Shown here: piece after piece, positions 11,906 through 23,501 of the stretch
Numbering within the stretch: the first letter of the stretch is position 1
Layout: each line of letters begins with the position of its first letter
Source of the DNA: Myotis daubentonii
Taxonomy: Eukaryota; Chordata; Mammalia; Chiroptera; Vespertilionidae
Length of the DNA stretch: 64,000 nucleotides
Assembly: GCF_963259705.1 (NCBI RefSeq)
Contig: NC_081861.1
Location: forward strand, 68,181,623 to 68,245,622
Direction: 5' to 3'
Program-made: the position numbers and the translations under genes
Notes under the pieces: generated by a model
Databases searched by the model: none
Seen by the model: only the letters and a program-made list of their open reading frames with translations
What the model was told of the DNA's origin: nothing

Positions 11906-12309
11906 TAGAGGGTCAGTCAGAAAAATCTATTTAAAAATATTTATCACAATTCTAGAAAATTCATTGGAAGGTAAACTGACATCCTACATCTTTGACTGCA
12001 ACCAGCAGGCCACTCTTGATTATTTCCAAATACCACAAAGCCAATTAGAATTATAGCAATTACTTTTTCATGTGTAACTTATATTAAAAAGGTCCAGAAA
12101 CAGTCAGTGAAATGTACTGCATGTCTACCAACACATAATAAAAAATTAAGTTTAGAATTAAGGATGACAATAAAGATAAAAAAGGAATCAAATTCAATTT
12201 TAGAAAGGATAGGACATCTATCAAACTATTGGGAAAATAGCAATAAGCAATAATGAATGTAACAAAGACACATATTTTCTGAAATTTTGAGGGACTTTTA
12301 TCTATTTTC
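11906..12309. other. Unassigned DNA between microsatellite and L1 A
   Basis: No repeat or coding signal recognised. A 102-codon antisense frame (12084-12392) runs from this region into the L1 5' end and has no family resemblance. Confidence 0.4.
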
Positions 12310-13504
12310 AAGAAAACAGGTAGAGAAGAAAATTGCAGCAGAATAGGCAGACGTGTTGCACACTTCCTCCTACGGCCAGGCTGGAAAAGCAACTAAATCA
12401 GAGAACATCCATCCAGAATTAACATGTTAGACACAGCTGAGGAGACACTTTTCAAAGAGGAAGGGCAGAGGACGCCTGGAGAATGGTAGGAGCAAGGACC
12501 TGGGCTGGAGAGGGATGCCCGGCCCTCAGGCCAAGAGGGTGAGGTACATTACATTACAACATAGTCGCATCCCTTGGTGACAAGCATAATACCCAATTGT
12601 GAAAAGGGAAACCCACAGAGCTACTGGCACCCGGGGAATCTAGGCCTGGGAACACAGCCTGAAAAGTGGCCCAATCGGTGCGGTGCCAGGGGCAGGGGCG
12701 AGAAACCCACAGTTTCATGGTTGTTTTGCTTTCATTTTGTCTTTGTTTTTATTCGCTAAACCCAGAATATAGGCTTTTCAGCTACAAAAACTCACCTGAG
12801 GCTCCAATGAAGGAAGAGGCACAGATTTGTGGAGCCTGAGGAGAGGCTGGGGAAGAAGGCAGGGCAGCAAGATGTGGCCAAGACTCTTCCTAGTCCTCCA
12901 AACCCACGTGGCCATTTCTCCTCAGAAGAGCTAGCCCCTCCCTGTGTCCTCAAGACAAGGAATACAGACTGCCACACCCTGGATGCATTTTGAGCTATAC
13001 AAAGGAAACAAAGGCTCTGAATAGCCCCAAAGAGCCCTCAGTGACTGGGTTGGAAGAGAGCCTGTCCACTACACTTTTCTGGAAATCAGACTGATAAAAG
13101 CACCAGATTGTCAGCCAACCCCACTGGTCTCCATAAAGGATCTCTGCCCAACCAAGGCTAGAGTTATATTTTGGGCCACTTGTGGAGGAATGGCCCTGGG
13201 TCTGGGAAAATACATCCATCTGATCCCCAGATAGTAAAACAGCACCAACCCCACCTAAAGCCCTGACAGAAACAGATGCTGGAGTGATTAATATTGGCAG
13301 CTGGCAGACAGGAAAAGCAGACAGATTGGTCCAGCCTGCTTGGAACCAAGGCCTGTGGAACAGAGGATCACCAAAGACAGTGCCTAACAGGGGTCAGCAC
13401 CTAAATACCCAACAGGGATCCCAGAAATGGCAGACAAAACAGAGGAGTGGGGTCCTAAACCAGCCCACCTGGGCATTAAAACACAGCTGAAGCTAACACC
13501 ACTT

Positions 13505-14340
13505 TACCTTTTTTTATAAAAATATTTATTTTCTTTTTAAATTTTTTTAGTATTATACATTTTTATTTTATTTTTATTTTGTTATTCTATTTTATTATTC
13601 CCCTTTTTCTTCCTCATTTCTCCCCCTTTCATCCTTTTTTTCTTCTCCTTTCCCCACATTAGATTTTCCTTTTCTTTCTTTTTACCCCTTGTTAAAAAGT
13701 GATCTTCTTTACCTGCTTTATTGATGTGTTATTAGTATTATCTTGATTTATTCATATATCTAATTTCTTCTTCCATGCTCCAACCTCATTTCCCCTTCTC
13801 TTTTCTTCCTTCACTACTCAATTCTTTTTTCTTTTTTTCCCCCAATTCTCTCTTGCGCTTTTCTACCCCTAAGTTTTTAATTAGTTTCACTTACTAAATT
13901 CAGGCCTATCTGCTCTCTCCTCTAGTCTCCTTTTAAATAAATAAATAATTAAAAAAATTTTCCTCTGATCCACTCATTCTCTTTCTCCCTCCTCTATACT
14001 AAACCATGGTCCCTCCCCTGTTCATCCAATTACTTAACCTTTTCTTTCTGTATTTAAGATCTGCTTCTACAGATTCTGTACCCCACCTCTTCTTCTGGGT
14101 GTTTTTTGTTTGCACTTTTTGTTTTACTTGTTTGTTTGGTTGTGTTCTCTCCCCATATTCTTTTTTTTTTCTTCTTTCTCTCTTTTTTTATTTTCTCGTT
14201 ATCATTTTTTCTTTCCTTTCTCTATCCTAATTCTCTTTTCTCTGGCAGTCACTTCTATTGGGGTTATAGATGTCTTGAGTACATTTGTTTTCTGTTCCTT
14301 TTGTGTCATGTCTTGTGTTGTATTTTGTGCTGTTTGGTCA
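13505..14340 (+). other. Pyrimidine-rich segment of an L1 5' UTR
   Basis: About 800 bp of T/C-rich sequence on the + strand, also present in L1 copy B (about 38995-39318). It gives false long open frames rich in Phe, Leu and Ser. It belongs to the 5' UTR, between the GC-rich block and ORF1. Confidence 0.75.
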
Positions 14341-14645
14341 GCACCTGCTTTATTGATGATTGCCACAAGTGATTAGCATCATGTGGTAGAGAGAGCCACA
14401 TAACCAGACACCCTGAGAAGAGACTCCATCCATGAATGTGACAATAACATTCAAGACTCAACAACATCAAGAGAACCAAAATATCTCAGTAGAGGTTATC
14501 CCTAGAATACCCAGTCCAGAAGACATAAGAAACTAAGCTACTGGATCCGACAAAACATCTGCTACATAAGACAAATTAAAAAAAATATGGGTGCCATAGC
14601 AGTTTGATCTAATACACAGAAACAATCACAAAAGAACAGCAAAAA

Positions 14646-15683
14646 TGGGGAGACAAAAAACAACCTCCATATGAAAGAAAAGGAGGAAGCACCAGAAAAG
14701 GCAATAAATGAAATGGAGGCAAGCAATATGTCAGAGAAAGAATTCAGAGTATAGTCGGTCCTCGGGTTACATTGGAGATCCGTTCCTAAGGCATGACATA
14801 ATGTGATTTTCACCATAAGTCAGAACCCCCTACACAAGCACCTAAGTCACTTACATGGAGCACATGCACAGCAGTAATGAAGTGAAACGGTAAAAAATAT
14901 ATATATATATAAAAGAAAGATAACAATTCCTGACCTTTACTTGTGGTAAATAAAAAATAAAAAACATAAAGCACATATGTACGTACATCGAATTGATGGG
15001 ACTTTTTTATATATAAATAAATGTGAGATGGTGACATAACCACAAAATTACATACGTCGAGTCCGATGTAACCTGAGGACTGCCTGTAATGGTTATAAGG
15101 ATGCTGAAAAAGCTGGATGAGAAATTCAGTTACATGTGTAAGTATCAAGAGGAAATGGAGAATGACATAGCTATAATAAAGAACATAGTGCAACGTTGTA
15201 ACACACTAGAAGAAGCTGAGGACTGAATCAGTGTGTTAGAAAACATGGTAGAAAAACACCTGAGCAAAGCAGCAACTGGGAAAAAAAATACTTAAAAAGC
15301 AGGAGGAGAGTCTAAGGGAGCTTTGGGACAACACAAACAAAACAACATCCATATAATAGGAGTACCAGAAAAAGAATAAATGGAACAAGGAATAGAAAAC
15401 CTATTTCAAGAAATAGCAACAGAAAACTACCCTGATTTGGGAAAGAAAAATTCACACAAGTCCAAGAAGCACACAGTGTCTCAAAGAAGATGAAACAAAA
15501 AAAAAGGCTGACACCAAGACCCATCATAAGCAAATTGGCAAACATCATTGACAAAGTAAGAATCTTAAAGGTTGCCAGAAAGAGACAGAAAGTTAGCTAG
15601 AAGGGACCTCCCATTAGACTATCAACTGATTTCTCAACAGAAACACATCAAGCCAAAAGGGAATGGAATGAAGTATACAAAAC
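14646..15683 (+). pseudogene. L1 ORF1 remnant, interrupted by a MITE
   Basis: After the 14752-15086 insertion is removed, this aligns by eye with ORF1 of copy C: the coiled-coil region (aagaagctgaggactgaatc), the central nucleic-acid-binding region and the stretch before the ORF1 C-terminus. The frame is broken by several stops and ends at the internal deletion junction near 15683. ORF1p normally forms trimers and coats L1 RNA; this copy cannot make it. Confidence 0.8.
14752..15086 (+). mobile_element. Tigger/pogo-like MITE
   Basis: Terminal inverted repeats: left AGTCGGTCCTCGGGTTACAT, right in reverse AGGCAGTCCTCAGGTTACAT. The dinucleotide TA is duplicated (14750-14751 and 15087-15088), and the L1 ORF1 sequence 'cagagta-atggttataa' is continuous across it. 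At 335 bp it has no transposase. The TIR resembles the Tigger group of Tc1/mariner elements; the subfamily is not determined. Confidence 0.85.
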
Positions 15684-16639
15684 TGGTACATTTACACAAT
15701 GGGATACTATGCTGCTGTAAAAAAGAAAGAACTCTTACCATTTGCAACAGCATGGATGAACCTGGAGAGCATTATGCTAAACAATATAAGCCAGTCAGAG
15801 TAAGATAAATATCACATGATCTTATTCATTTGTGGAATATAATGAACAACATAAACTGATGAACAAAAATAGATCCAGAGACATGGAGCATAGAATATAT
15901 TGTCAATCTTCAGAGGGAAGGCAGGGGCAGGGGCGGGGGGCAGTAAGACATTAACCAAAGGATTTGTAACCATGCATATGAGCTTAAACAATGGATACAG
16001 AAAACAGGGGGGCTCATGTGCTGGGGGGCAGAGAGGGTAGGGAGAGGGCAATGGGGGGGGGAAAGGAGACATATGTAAAACTTAAATATTTTTTTTTAAA
16101 AAAGAAAACGATTTGCTGTAGCACCATCATCCTACTAAAGATAGTTACACAGGATGGCGACCAGCAAGAAGGTGGGGAGGAAGAGTGTGTGAGTGAGTGA
16201 GGGAGCGATAGAGGAGTGTAGGGACATGTGTGGTGTTTGTGAGTGAGAGCTAGGGACAGCTAGATTCTACAGGTCTTCCAAGGGGCTGCCAAACTGGGCA
16301 TTCTTAAACAGTGAAACCCCACTGCCACCACAAACATTCTGGGTAGGACACTGCCGGCACAGAGACTGCACCATCTTGAAGAACAGAACTGCTTGAGACT
16401 AGGATTCTAGCCTTGCCACTACCCAATCTGGTCTCAGTCACAAACCGGGACCCTTCAGCCACTGGGGTAAAAGACCTGTGACCACAGCTGCAAACCCACA
16501 AACACAAAGATGCCAGGCACCATGGCTGCAGATTTCTGTGAGTCACAGAGCAAATCCCCCTCCCCACCAGCCCTGTGACAATGGCATAGGAACTGCCAAA
16601 CCCTGTCCTCACAAACACACAGCAACAGTGGCTCTACCT

Positions 16640-17250
16640 GAATTACACCCTGGCTATGTGGACAAAGGACATTTGTTTCCCATGACGAGAATCTGTGCCC
16701 AGGCAAGAAGGATGAGTTTTTTTTTTTTTCCACGACCAGACCCTGTGCTCAAGAAGGGAGGCTGCACTGAATTTGAGCCTAGGTGCTCGATCTTGGGGAG
16801 TTTGTTTTCCACGATCAGACCCCATGCTCACAGAGGGGAGCAGTGCTGAATTTCAGCCTGGGGGCACAAACTCAGGGAGTTTGCTTCCCACGACCAGACC
16901 CCACCCCCAAGCAAGGAAGCTGATCTCAATTTGAACCTAGGTGCGTGATCTTGGGGAGTTTGTTTTCTGCAACCAGACCCTGAGCCCATGCAGGGAGGCA
17001 GAGCTGAATTTGAGCTTGGGGGCGCGAATTTGGGGAGTTTGTTTCCTGTGACCAGACACCGTGACCAAACAAGGAAGCTATGCTGAATTTGAACCTGGGC
17101 ACACAAACTTGGGGAGTTTGTTTCCCGTGACCAGACCCCATGCCCACACAGGGAGACAGTGTTATTTTGAGTCTGGGTGCACAAACACGGAAAGTCTGTT
17201 TCCCGCAGTGCACAACCGCTTGACCAGAACCCATGCCCACACAGGGCGGC
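16640..17250 (+). repeat. 79-bp tandem repeats in the L1 5' UTR
   Basis: The marker GGGAGT recurs at 16796, 16875, 16954, 17033 and 17112, exactly 79 bp apart; flanking diverged units extend the array to about seven. Each unit has the pattern 'gggagtttgtttcccacgac', a CAGACCC block, then 'gaatttgagcctgggg'. Mouse L1s use tandem 5' monomers as promoters; a similar role here is an inference. The long minus-strand open frames over this block (up to 202 codons) arise from the repetition. Confidence 0.9.
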
Positions 17251-17883
17251 AGTGCCACCTGATTTTGATTCAGGGCAAGCGCACGTGGAAGGTTGTTTTC
17301 CATAGGGCAGGGGTGGACCTTCTGCTGACACAGTGTGACTGTGCAACCCGGTCCTCCAAGCAGACCGGGGACCCTGATTCTCCACGCAAGAGCAGTACTG
17401 AACGCCAGTGACTTGACTCTGTTTTGCATCATGCATGCCTGGAATCCCTGATTCCCAGTGTATTCACACTAAGAGTCAGTGACTCTAATTCTTGGTGCTT
17501 GCACACACGGGGACCCTGATTCTCAGTGCAAGACTGCACCAAGCAACAGAGACTCTGATACTCAATTCTTGGCGCAGACACAGGGGGTCTCTTTCACCTG
17601 ACATGCTCTAGGGAACTCTGATCTTTGGCACAAGCCAGCAGGGTCTCTGTTTCAACATGGCACAGGCAGGGTCACTGATTCTAGGTGCGCACACAAGGCC
17701 ACACTAATTGCCTGTGACTCTGATCCTGGGAAAGTGTGGCTCCCACCAACCCATAGCAGACACACGTCTTGGTGTCAAAGCTCTTCAGTGACAGTTGGGG
17801 GGTGTTAAGCTCCCACTGCACATGGCCCAGGCCCCCACAACTCGACATTTGAACCTTCTGGTGATAGTCAGAAACTGGAGACA

Positions 17884-18742
17884 ATGAAACAATCCCCAGA
17901 GGAAAGAAAAAGATAAATCACCAAGAATTGAAATAAGTGAAACAGAAGCATGTAACATGACAGGAAAATAATTCAGAGTAATGGTAATACAGTTCATACA
18001 CTGGATGGACGAGAAAATCAACAACCTATGCAAAAATCAGGAAGAAATGAAAAGTGATATAGCTACAATCAAAAACAACGTGGAAGGTTTCAACAGTAGA
18101 CTAGAAGAAGCAGAGGACCGAATTAGTGAGTTAGAAGATAAAGTACAGAAACAAGCCCAATCTGAACAGCAACTGGAGAAAAAATTAAAAAGCAGGACAG
18201 CCTAAGGGACCTTTGGGACAATGCAAAACAAAGTAACATATGCATAATAGGGCTGCCAGAAGAACAAGAAAAGCAGCAAGGATTAGAAAATCTATTTGAA
18301 GAAATAGTTACAGAAAACATCCCTGATATGGAGAAGAAGAAACTTACACAAGTACAGAGAGTCCCGAGCAAGATGAATACCAAAAGACCAACGCCAAAAC
18401 ATCTCATAATTACAATGGCAAATGTTAACGACAAAGAGAAAATCTTAAAGGCTGCAAGAGAGAGACAGAGAGTTACCTACAAAGGATCTCCCATTAGGTA
18501 ATCAAATGATTTCTCAACAGAAACACACCAGGCTAAAAGGGAAGGGAAGGAGGTATACAAAGTGATGCGAAGCAAAGGACTAAATCCAAGTAAACTCTAT
18601 CCAGCAAGACTATCAATAAATATTTAAGGGGAAGTCAGGAGATTTGCAGACAAAAAAGTGGCTACGGGAGTTTATCACTACCAAGTCAGCAATGCAAGAA
18701 ATGCTAAAGGGAATGCTCTCAAAAGAAGAAATAAAAAGGTAA
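17884..18742 (+). pseudogene. L1 ORF1p coding remnant
   Basis: The ATG at 17884 is followed within 11 codons by a stop, so the frame is dead from the start. Downstream the ORF1p layout is visible: coiled coil with MKSDIATIKNNVEGFN and EEAEDRISELEDKV (17981-18205 open), the RRM-like and C-terminal regions, ending EMLKGMLSKEEIKR-stop at 18740-18742. Length about 286 codons, near the family norm. ORF1p is the RNA-binding chaperone of the L1 RNP. Confidence 0.9.
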
Positions 18743-18769
18743 GCAAGAACACAGGCATTAAAAATAGAA

Positions 18770-21700
18770 ATGGCTACAAACAAGTACCTTGCAATAATAA
18801 CTTTAAATATAAACAGACTAAATGCTCCAATCAAATGACATCCAGTGGCTGAATGTATGAAAAAAAAAATGACCCATATATATACTGTCTACAAGAGGCC
18901 CACCTCAGAACAACAGACTCACACAGACTGAAAGTAAAGGGATGAAAAATATCTTTCAGGCAAATGGAAATGAAAAAAAAAAAAGCTGGGGTAACAATAC
19001 TTATAGGTGAAAAAATAGACCTCAAAGTGTAGGCATTAATAAGAGATAAGGAAGGCCACTCCATAATACTAAAGGGATGGATACAACAAGAAGATATAAC
19101 CCTGATAAACATATAAGCACCCAATGCAGGAGCACCCAAATATATTAAAAAAAAACTCTTGGAAGATATCGAGGGACAGATTGACAACAATACAATCATA
19201 GTAGGGGAATTTAATACACCACTGGCATCACTGGATAAATCCTCTAGACAAAAAAACCAGCAAATAAATCGCAACCCTAAATCACTCACTAGATCACATG
19301 GACTTAATTGACATTTTCAGAACATTTCACCCCAAAGCCACGGAATATATGTTCTTCTCAAGTGCACATGGGACATTTTCAAAAATAGAGCACATATTGG
19401 GTCACAAGCAAAGTATCCCCAAATACAAGAAGATTGAAATACCAAGCAACTTCTCAGACCACAATGGCATAATATTAGAAATAAATTGCAATAAAAACAA
19501 TTCAAAAACCTCAAACAGTTGGAAGTTGAATAGCATGCTATTAAACAATGACTGGGTTACAAATGAGATCAAAGAATAAATTAAAAACATCCTGGAAACT
19601 AATGACAATAAAAACACAACAATCAAAAATCTAAGGGACACAATGAAAGCAGTCCTGACAGAGAAGGTTATAGCTCTACAGGCCTATCTCAAAAAAAAAA
19701 AACAAGAAAAAATGGTAATGTATTATCTAACTCTACAACTCAAAGGAATAGAAGGAGAGCAACAAGAAAAGCCCTGAGAGAGTGGAAGGAAGGAGATAAT
19801 AAAGATCAGACCAGAAATAAATGACATAGAGACCAAAAAAAAATAAAACAGATCAATGAAACCAAGAGCTGGTTCTTTGAAAGGATAAACAAGATTGATT
19901 AACCTCTAGCCAGACTCACCAAGAAGCAAAGGAACCAAATAAATAAATCAGAAATGAAAGAATCAAAATAAAAACAGACCGCACAGAAATACAAAGAACT
20001 GTTAAAAAATACTATGAACAACTCTATTCCAATAAACTAGACAACCTGGAGGAAATGGACATATTCCTAGAAAAATACAACCTTCCAAAACTCAATCAGG
20101 AAGATTATAAAAATCTCAATAGGCCAATAACTGTGGAAGAAATTGAAGCAGCCATCAAAAAGCTTCCAACAAACAAATGCCCGGGGCCAGATGGCTTCAC
20201 AGGGGAATTACACCAAACATGCAAGGAAGAACTAAAACCTATCCTCAGACTATTCCAAAAAATTCAAGAGGAAGGACACTTAGAAGCTCATTCTATGAAG
20301 CCAGCATCACCCTAATACCAAAACCAGATAAAGAAAACACAATGAAAGAGAATTATAGGCCAATATCCCTCATGAACATGGATGCCAAAATCCTCAACAA
20401 AATTCTAGCAAATCAGATCCAGCAGTACATCAGAAAGATGGTATACCATGATCAAGTAGGATTTATCCCGGGGATGCAAGGATGGTACAATAGCCGCCAA
20501 TTAATAAATGTAATACATCACATAAACAAATTGAGAGATAAAAATCAAATAGTCATATCAATTGACACAGAAAAAGCATTTAACAAAATCCAACACCCTT
20601 TCTCAATAAAAACTCTCAGCAAGGTGGGAATAGAAGGACCATGCCTCAACATTATAAAAGCCATATATGACAAACCCACAGCCACCATCATACTGAATGG
20701 ACAAAAACTAAAACCATTTCCCCTAAGAAGAGGAACAAGACAGGGATGCCCACTCTCACCACTCCTGTTCGACATAGTACTGAAAGTACCAGCCATTGCA
20801 CTCAGAAAAGAAGAAATAAAATACCTCCAAATTTGAAAAGAAGAAGTAATACTGTCCTTATTCGCAGATGACATGATACTATACATAGAAAACCCTAAAG
20901 ACTCTATCAAAAAATTATTAGACTTAGTAAATGAATTCGGCAATCTAGCATGATACAAAATTAATGCCAAGAAATCTATGGCATTTCTATGCAACAATAG
21001 TGAACTTACATAAAGAAAGACTAGAAAAGCAATCCCATTTACCATCGCACCAAAAAATAAATTAAGATACCTAGGAATAAACTTTACTAAGGAGGTAAAA
21101 GACCTATTTGTGATAAACTACAGGACACTAAAAAAAGAGATAGAGGAAGACATAAACAGATGGAAGAACATACCGTGTTCATGGATTGGTAGAATCAACA
21201 TCATCAAAATGTCCATATTACCTAAAGCAATCTATAAATTTAATGCAATATCCATTAAAATATCAATGGCATATTTCACAGACTTAGAACAAACTTTGCA
21301 AAAACTCATCTGAAAGAAAGACCCCTAATAACTGCAACAATCTTGAGAAAGAACAAAGTAGGTGGGATCCAATAGCAGATATCAAGCTGTATTACAAAGC
21401 CACTGTTCTCAAAATAGCCTGGTGGTGGCACAAGAACAGACATATAGATCAATGAAATAGAATAGAGAACCCAGAAATCAGCCCAAACCAATGTGCCCAA
21501 TTAATATTCGACAAAGGAGGCATGAAATACAGTGGAGTCAAGACAGTCTCTTCAATCAATGGTGTTGGGAAATTTGGACAGATACATGCAAAAAAATGAA
21601 ACTAGACCAGCAACATACACCATACACCAAAATAAACTCAAAATGGACGAAGGTTTTAAACATAAGATGGGAGACCATAAAAATACTAGAAGAATCCACA

Positions 21701-22580
21701 GGCAGCAAAATCTCAGACATATGCCAAAGCAATTTCTTCATTGATACAGCTCCTAGGGCAATGGGAGCTAAGAGAAAATAAACAAATGGGACTACATCAA
21801 AATACAAAGCTTTTCCACAGCAAAGAAAACCATCAATGAAACAACAAGAAAGCCCACGCATGGGAGAACATATTTGCCAATGTTATCACTGATAAGGGTT
21901 TAATCTCCAACATTTCAGGGAACTCATACAACTTAACAAAAGGAAGATAAACAACCCAATAAAAAATGGGCAATGGACCTAAATAGATACTTTTTGAAAG
22001 AAGACAGAAGGAAGGCCAAGAGACATATGAAAACATGCTCAAAGTCACTAATTATCTGAGAGATGCAAATAAAAATGACAATGAGGTACCATCTCATAAT
22101 CTATCAGAATGGCTATTATCAACAAATCAACAAAGGACAAGTGCTGGCGAGGATGTGGAGAAAAAGGAACCCTCGTGCAATGCTGGTGGGAATGCAGACT
22201 GGTGCAACCACTGTGGAGAACAGTATGGAGTTTCCTCAAAAAATGAAAAATGGAGCTCCCATTTGACCCAGTGATCTCACTTCTAGGAATATATACCAAC
22301 AAGCTAGAAACACCAATCAGGAAAGATATATGCACCCCTATGTTCATAGCAGCACAATTCACCATAGCTAAGATTTGGAAGCACCCTAAGTGCCCATCAG
22401 CTGATGAGTGGATTAAAAAATTTGGTACATCTACACAATGGAATACTATGCGGCAGTAAAAAAGAAGGAATTCTTACCATTTGTGTCAGCATGGATGGAA
22501 CTGGAGAGCATTATGCTAAGTGTAATAAGCCAGTCAGAGAAAGATAAATATCACATGATCTCACTCATTCATGGAATATA
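18770..22580 (+). pseudogene. L1 ORF2p coding remnant (endonuclease and reverse transcriptase)
   Basis: Start ATG 18770 (MATNKYLAIITLNINRLN), end LIHG-stop at about 22580: about 1270 codons, the normal ORF2p size. The endonuclease signature SDHNG sits at codons 229-233 (19454 on) and the RT catalytic FADD at 20861-20872 (codons 698-701), both in the phase of the start codon and close to the human L1 positions. The RT also shows PGPDGF and [10 protein letters not shown]. Stops include TGA near codon 23 and TGA at 20834-20836, with further frameshifts between 19579 and 20055 and after 21313. It formerly did target-primed reverse transcription. Confidence 0.93.
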
Positions 22581-22830
22581 ATGAACAACATAAACTGATG
22601 AACAAAAACAGATCTGGAGACAGAGAAGCATTGATCAGACGGTCAAACCTCAGAAGGAAGGTAGCGGAGGGTGAGGGTAAGGGAGAAAGATCAACCAAAG
22701 GAATTGTATGCTTGTATATAAGACTAATCATTGGACACAGACACCAGCGGGGGTGATGGCATGAATGGGGGGTTGGGCAGGTAATGGGGGATGAGGACAC
22801 ATATGTAATACCTTAATCAATAAATAAATT

Positions 22831-23073
22831 CAGCCCTAGCCAGCTTGGCTCAGTGGATAGAGCATCAGACTGCAGACTGAAGGGTCCCAGGTTAGATTCC
22901 GGCCAAGGGCACATGCCTGGGTTGAGGGTTCAATCTCCAGTGGTGTGCATGCAGGAGGCAGCTGATCAATGATTCTCTCTCATCATTGATGTTTCTATCT
23001 CTCTCTCCCTCGCCCTTCCTCTCTGAAACCAATAAAGAAATATATATTAAAAAAAGAAATTAAAAAAATTAAA
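22831..23073 (+). mobile_element. Ves SINE inserted in the L1 C tail
   Basis: Well-preserved Ves: CAGCCCTAGCC, CTCAGTGGATAGAGCATCAG (A box region), GGTTAGATTCC (B box), 'aggaggcagctgatcaatg', pyrimidine tract, A-rich tail. Perfect 12-bp duplications AATAAATAAATT lie at 22819-22830 and 23074-23085, which places it within the A-rich tail of L1 C. Confidence 0.95.
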
Positions 23074-23282
23074 AATAAATAAATTGCTGTGGTCACAGAT
23101 ATAAGTGATTGTAGAATGTGAAGTCTGACAACAAAGAACTCTGCAGCCGATCACCCAAAGGTACTTGCTTGCCTGTGAGCTCCTCTCGGAGAAGAGCGGT
23201 TACACTGCAAGTTCTGAGCTTACCAGGGCACCGCAGTCATCCTACCATGGTTCTTTTAAATCTTATTTGTAAGCCTCTAATG

Positions 23283-23493
23283 CAGCGGTTCTCAACCTGT
23301 GGGTCGCGACCCCTTTGGCGGTCGAACAACCCTTTCACAGGGGGCGCCTAAGAGCATCCTGCATATCAGATAGTTACATTAGATTCATAGCAGTAGCAAC
23401 ATTACAGTTATGAAGTAGCAATGAAAATAATTTTATGGTTGGGTCACAACATGAGGAACTGTATTTAAAGGACCAGAAGGTTGAGAACCACTG
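23283..23493 (+). mobile_element. SPIN-type hAT MITE
   Basis: It begins CAGCGGTTCTCAACCTGTGG, with GTCGCGACCCCTTTGG next, and ends AGGTTGAGAACCACTG, an inverted repeat of the start. An exact 8-bp duplication CTCTAATG flanks it (23275-23282 and 23494-23501). The inner blocks 'aacaaccctttcacaggggg' and 'acatgaggaactgtattt' fit SPIN (Space Invaders) non-autonomous elements, which are known to have moved horizontally among tetrapods, including vespertilionid bats. 211 bp, no transposase. Confidence 0.92.
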
Positions 23494-23501
23494 CTCTAAT
23501 G

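Larger units (their letters stand above)
12318..16101 (+). mobile_element. L1 copy A: 5' UTR and ORF1 with most of ORF2 deleted
   Basis: It starts with an L1-like 5' end (GCAGCAGAATAGGCAGACG, compare the HAL1 start at 34107), continues with a GC-rich then pyrimidine-rich 5' UTR to about 14370 and a decayed ORF1 (about 14646-15683), then jumps at about 15683 to the last ~150 codons of ORF2 and the 3' UTR with A-tail. About 3.5 kb of ORF2 is missing. A weak 8-bp repeat AAGAAAAC flanks it (12310-12317 and 16102-16109). A Tigger-like MITE lies in ORF1. Whether the deletion came before or after insertion cannot be seen from one copy. Confidence 0.85.
16120..23083 (+). mobile_element. L1 copy C: nearly full-length LINE-1 (with a Ves in its tail)
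   Basis: Complete order: 5' UTR (16120-17883) with 79-bp repeats, ORF1 (17884-18742), 27-bp spacer, ORF2 (18770-22580), 3' UTR and A-rich tail to about 22830, resumed after a Ves SINE at 23074-23083. The imperfect flank TTGCTGT (16113-16119 and 23084-23090) is a likely target duplication. Total L1 length is about 6.7 kb, as expected for an intact mammalian L1, but both ORFs carry stops, so it is dead. Confidence 0.9.

Noticed and set aside
14006..14376. Phe/Leu-rich frames resembling membrane proteins
   Set aside because: They come from the pyrimidine-rich L1 5' UTR block, which is also present in L1 B.
16828..17436. 202- and 168-codon minus-strand open frames with repeated Cys/Gly/Trp-rich blocks
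   Set aside because: They are readings of the 79-bp L1 5' UTR repeat, which stays open in several frames; no start context or family match.
22840..22915. tRNA-like A and B boxes (also in the other Ves copies)
   Set aside because: They belong to Ves SINEs, which derive from a tRNA; there is no cloverleaf 3' half, so no tRNA gene is called.
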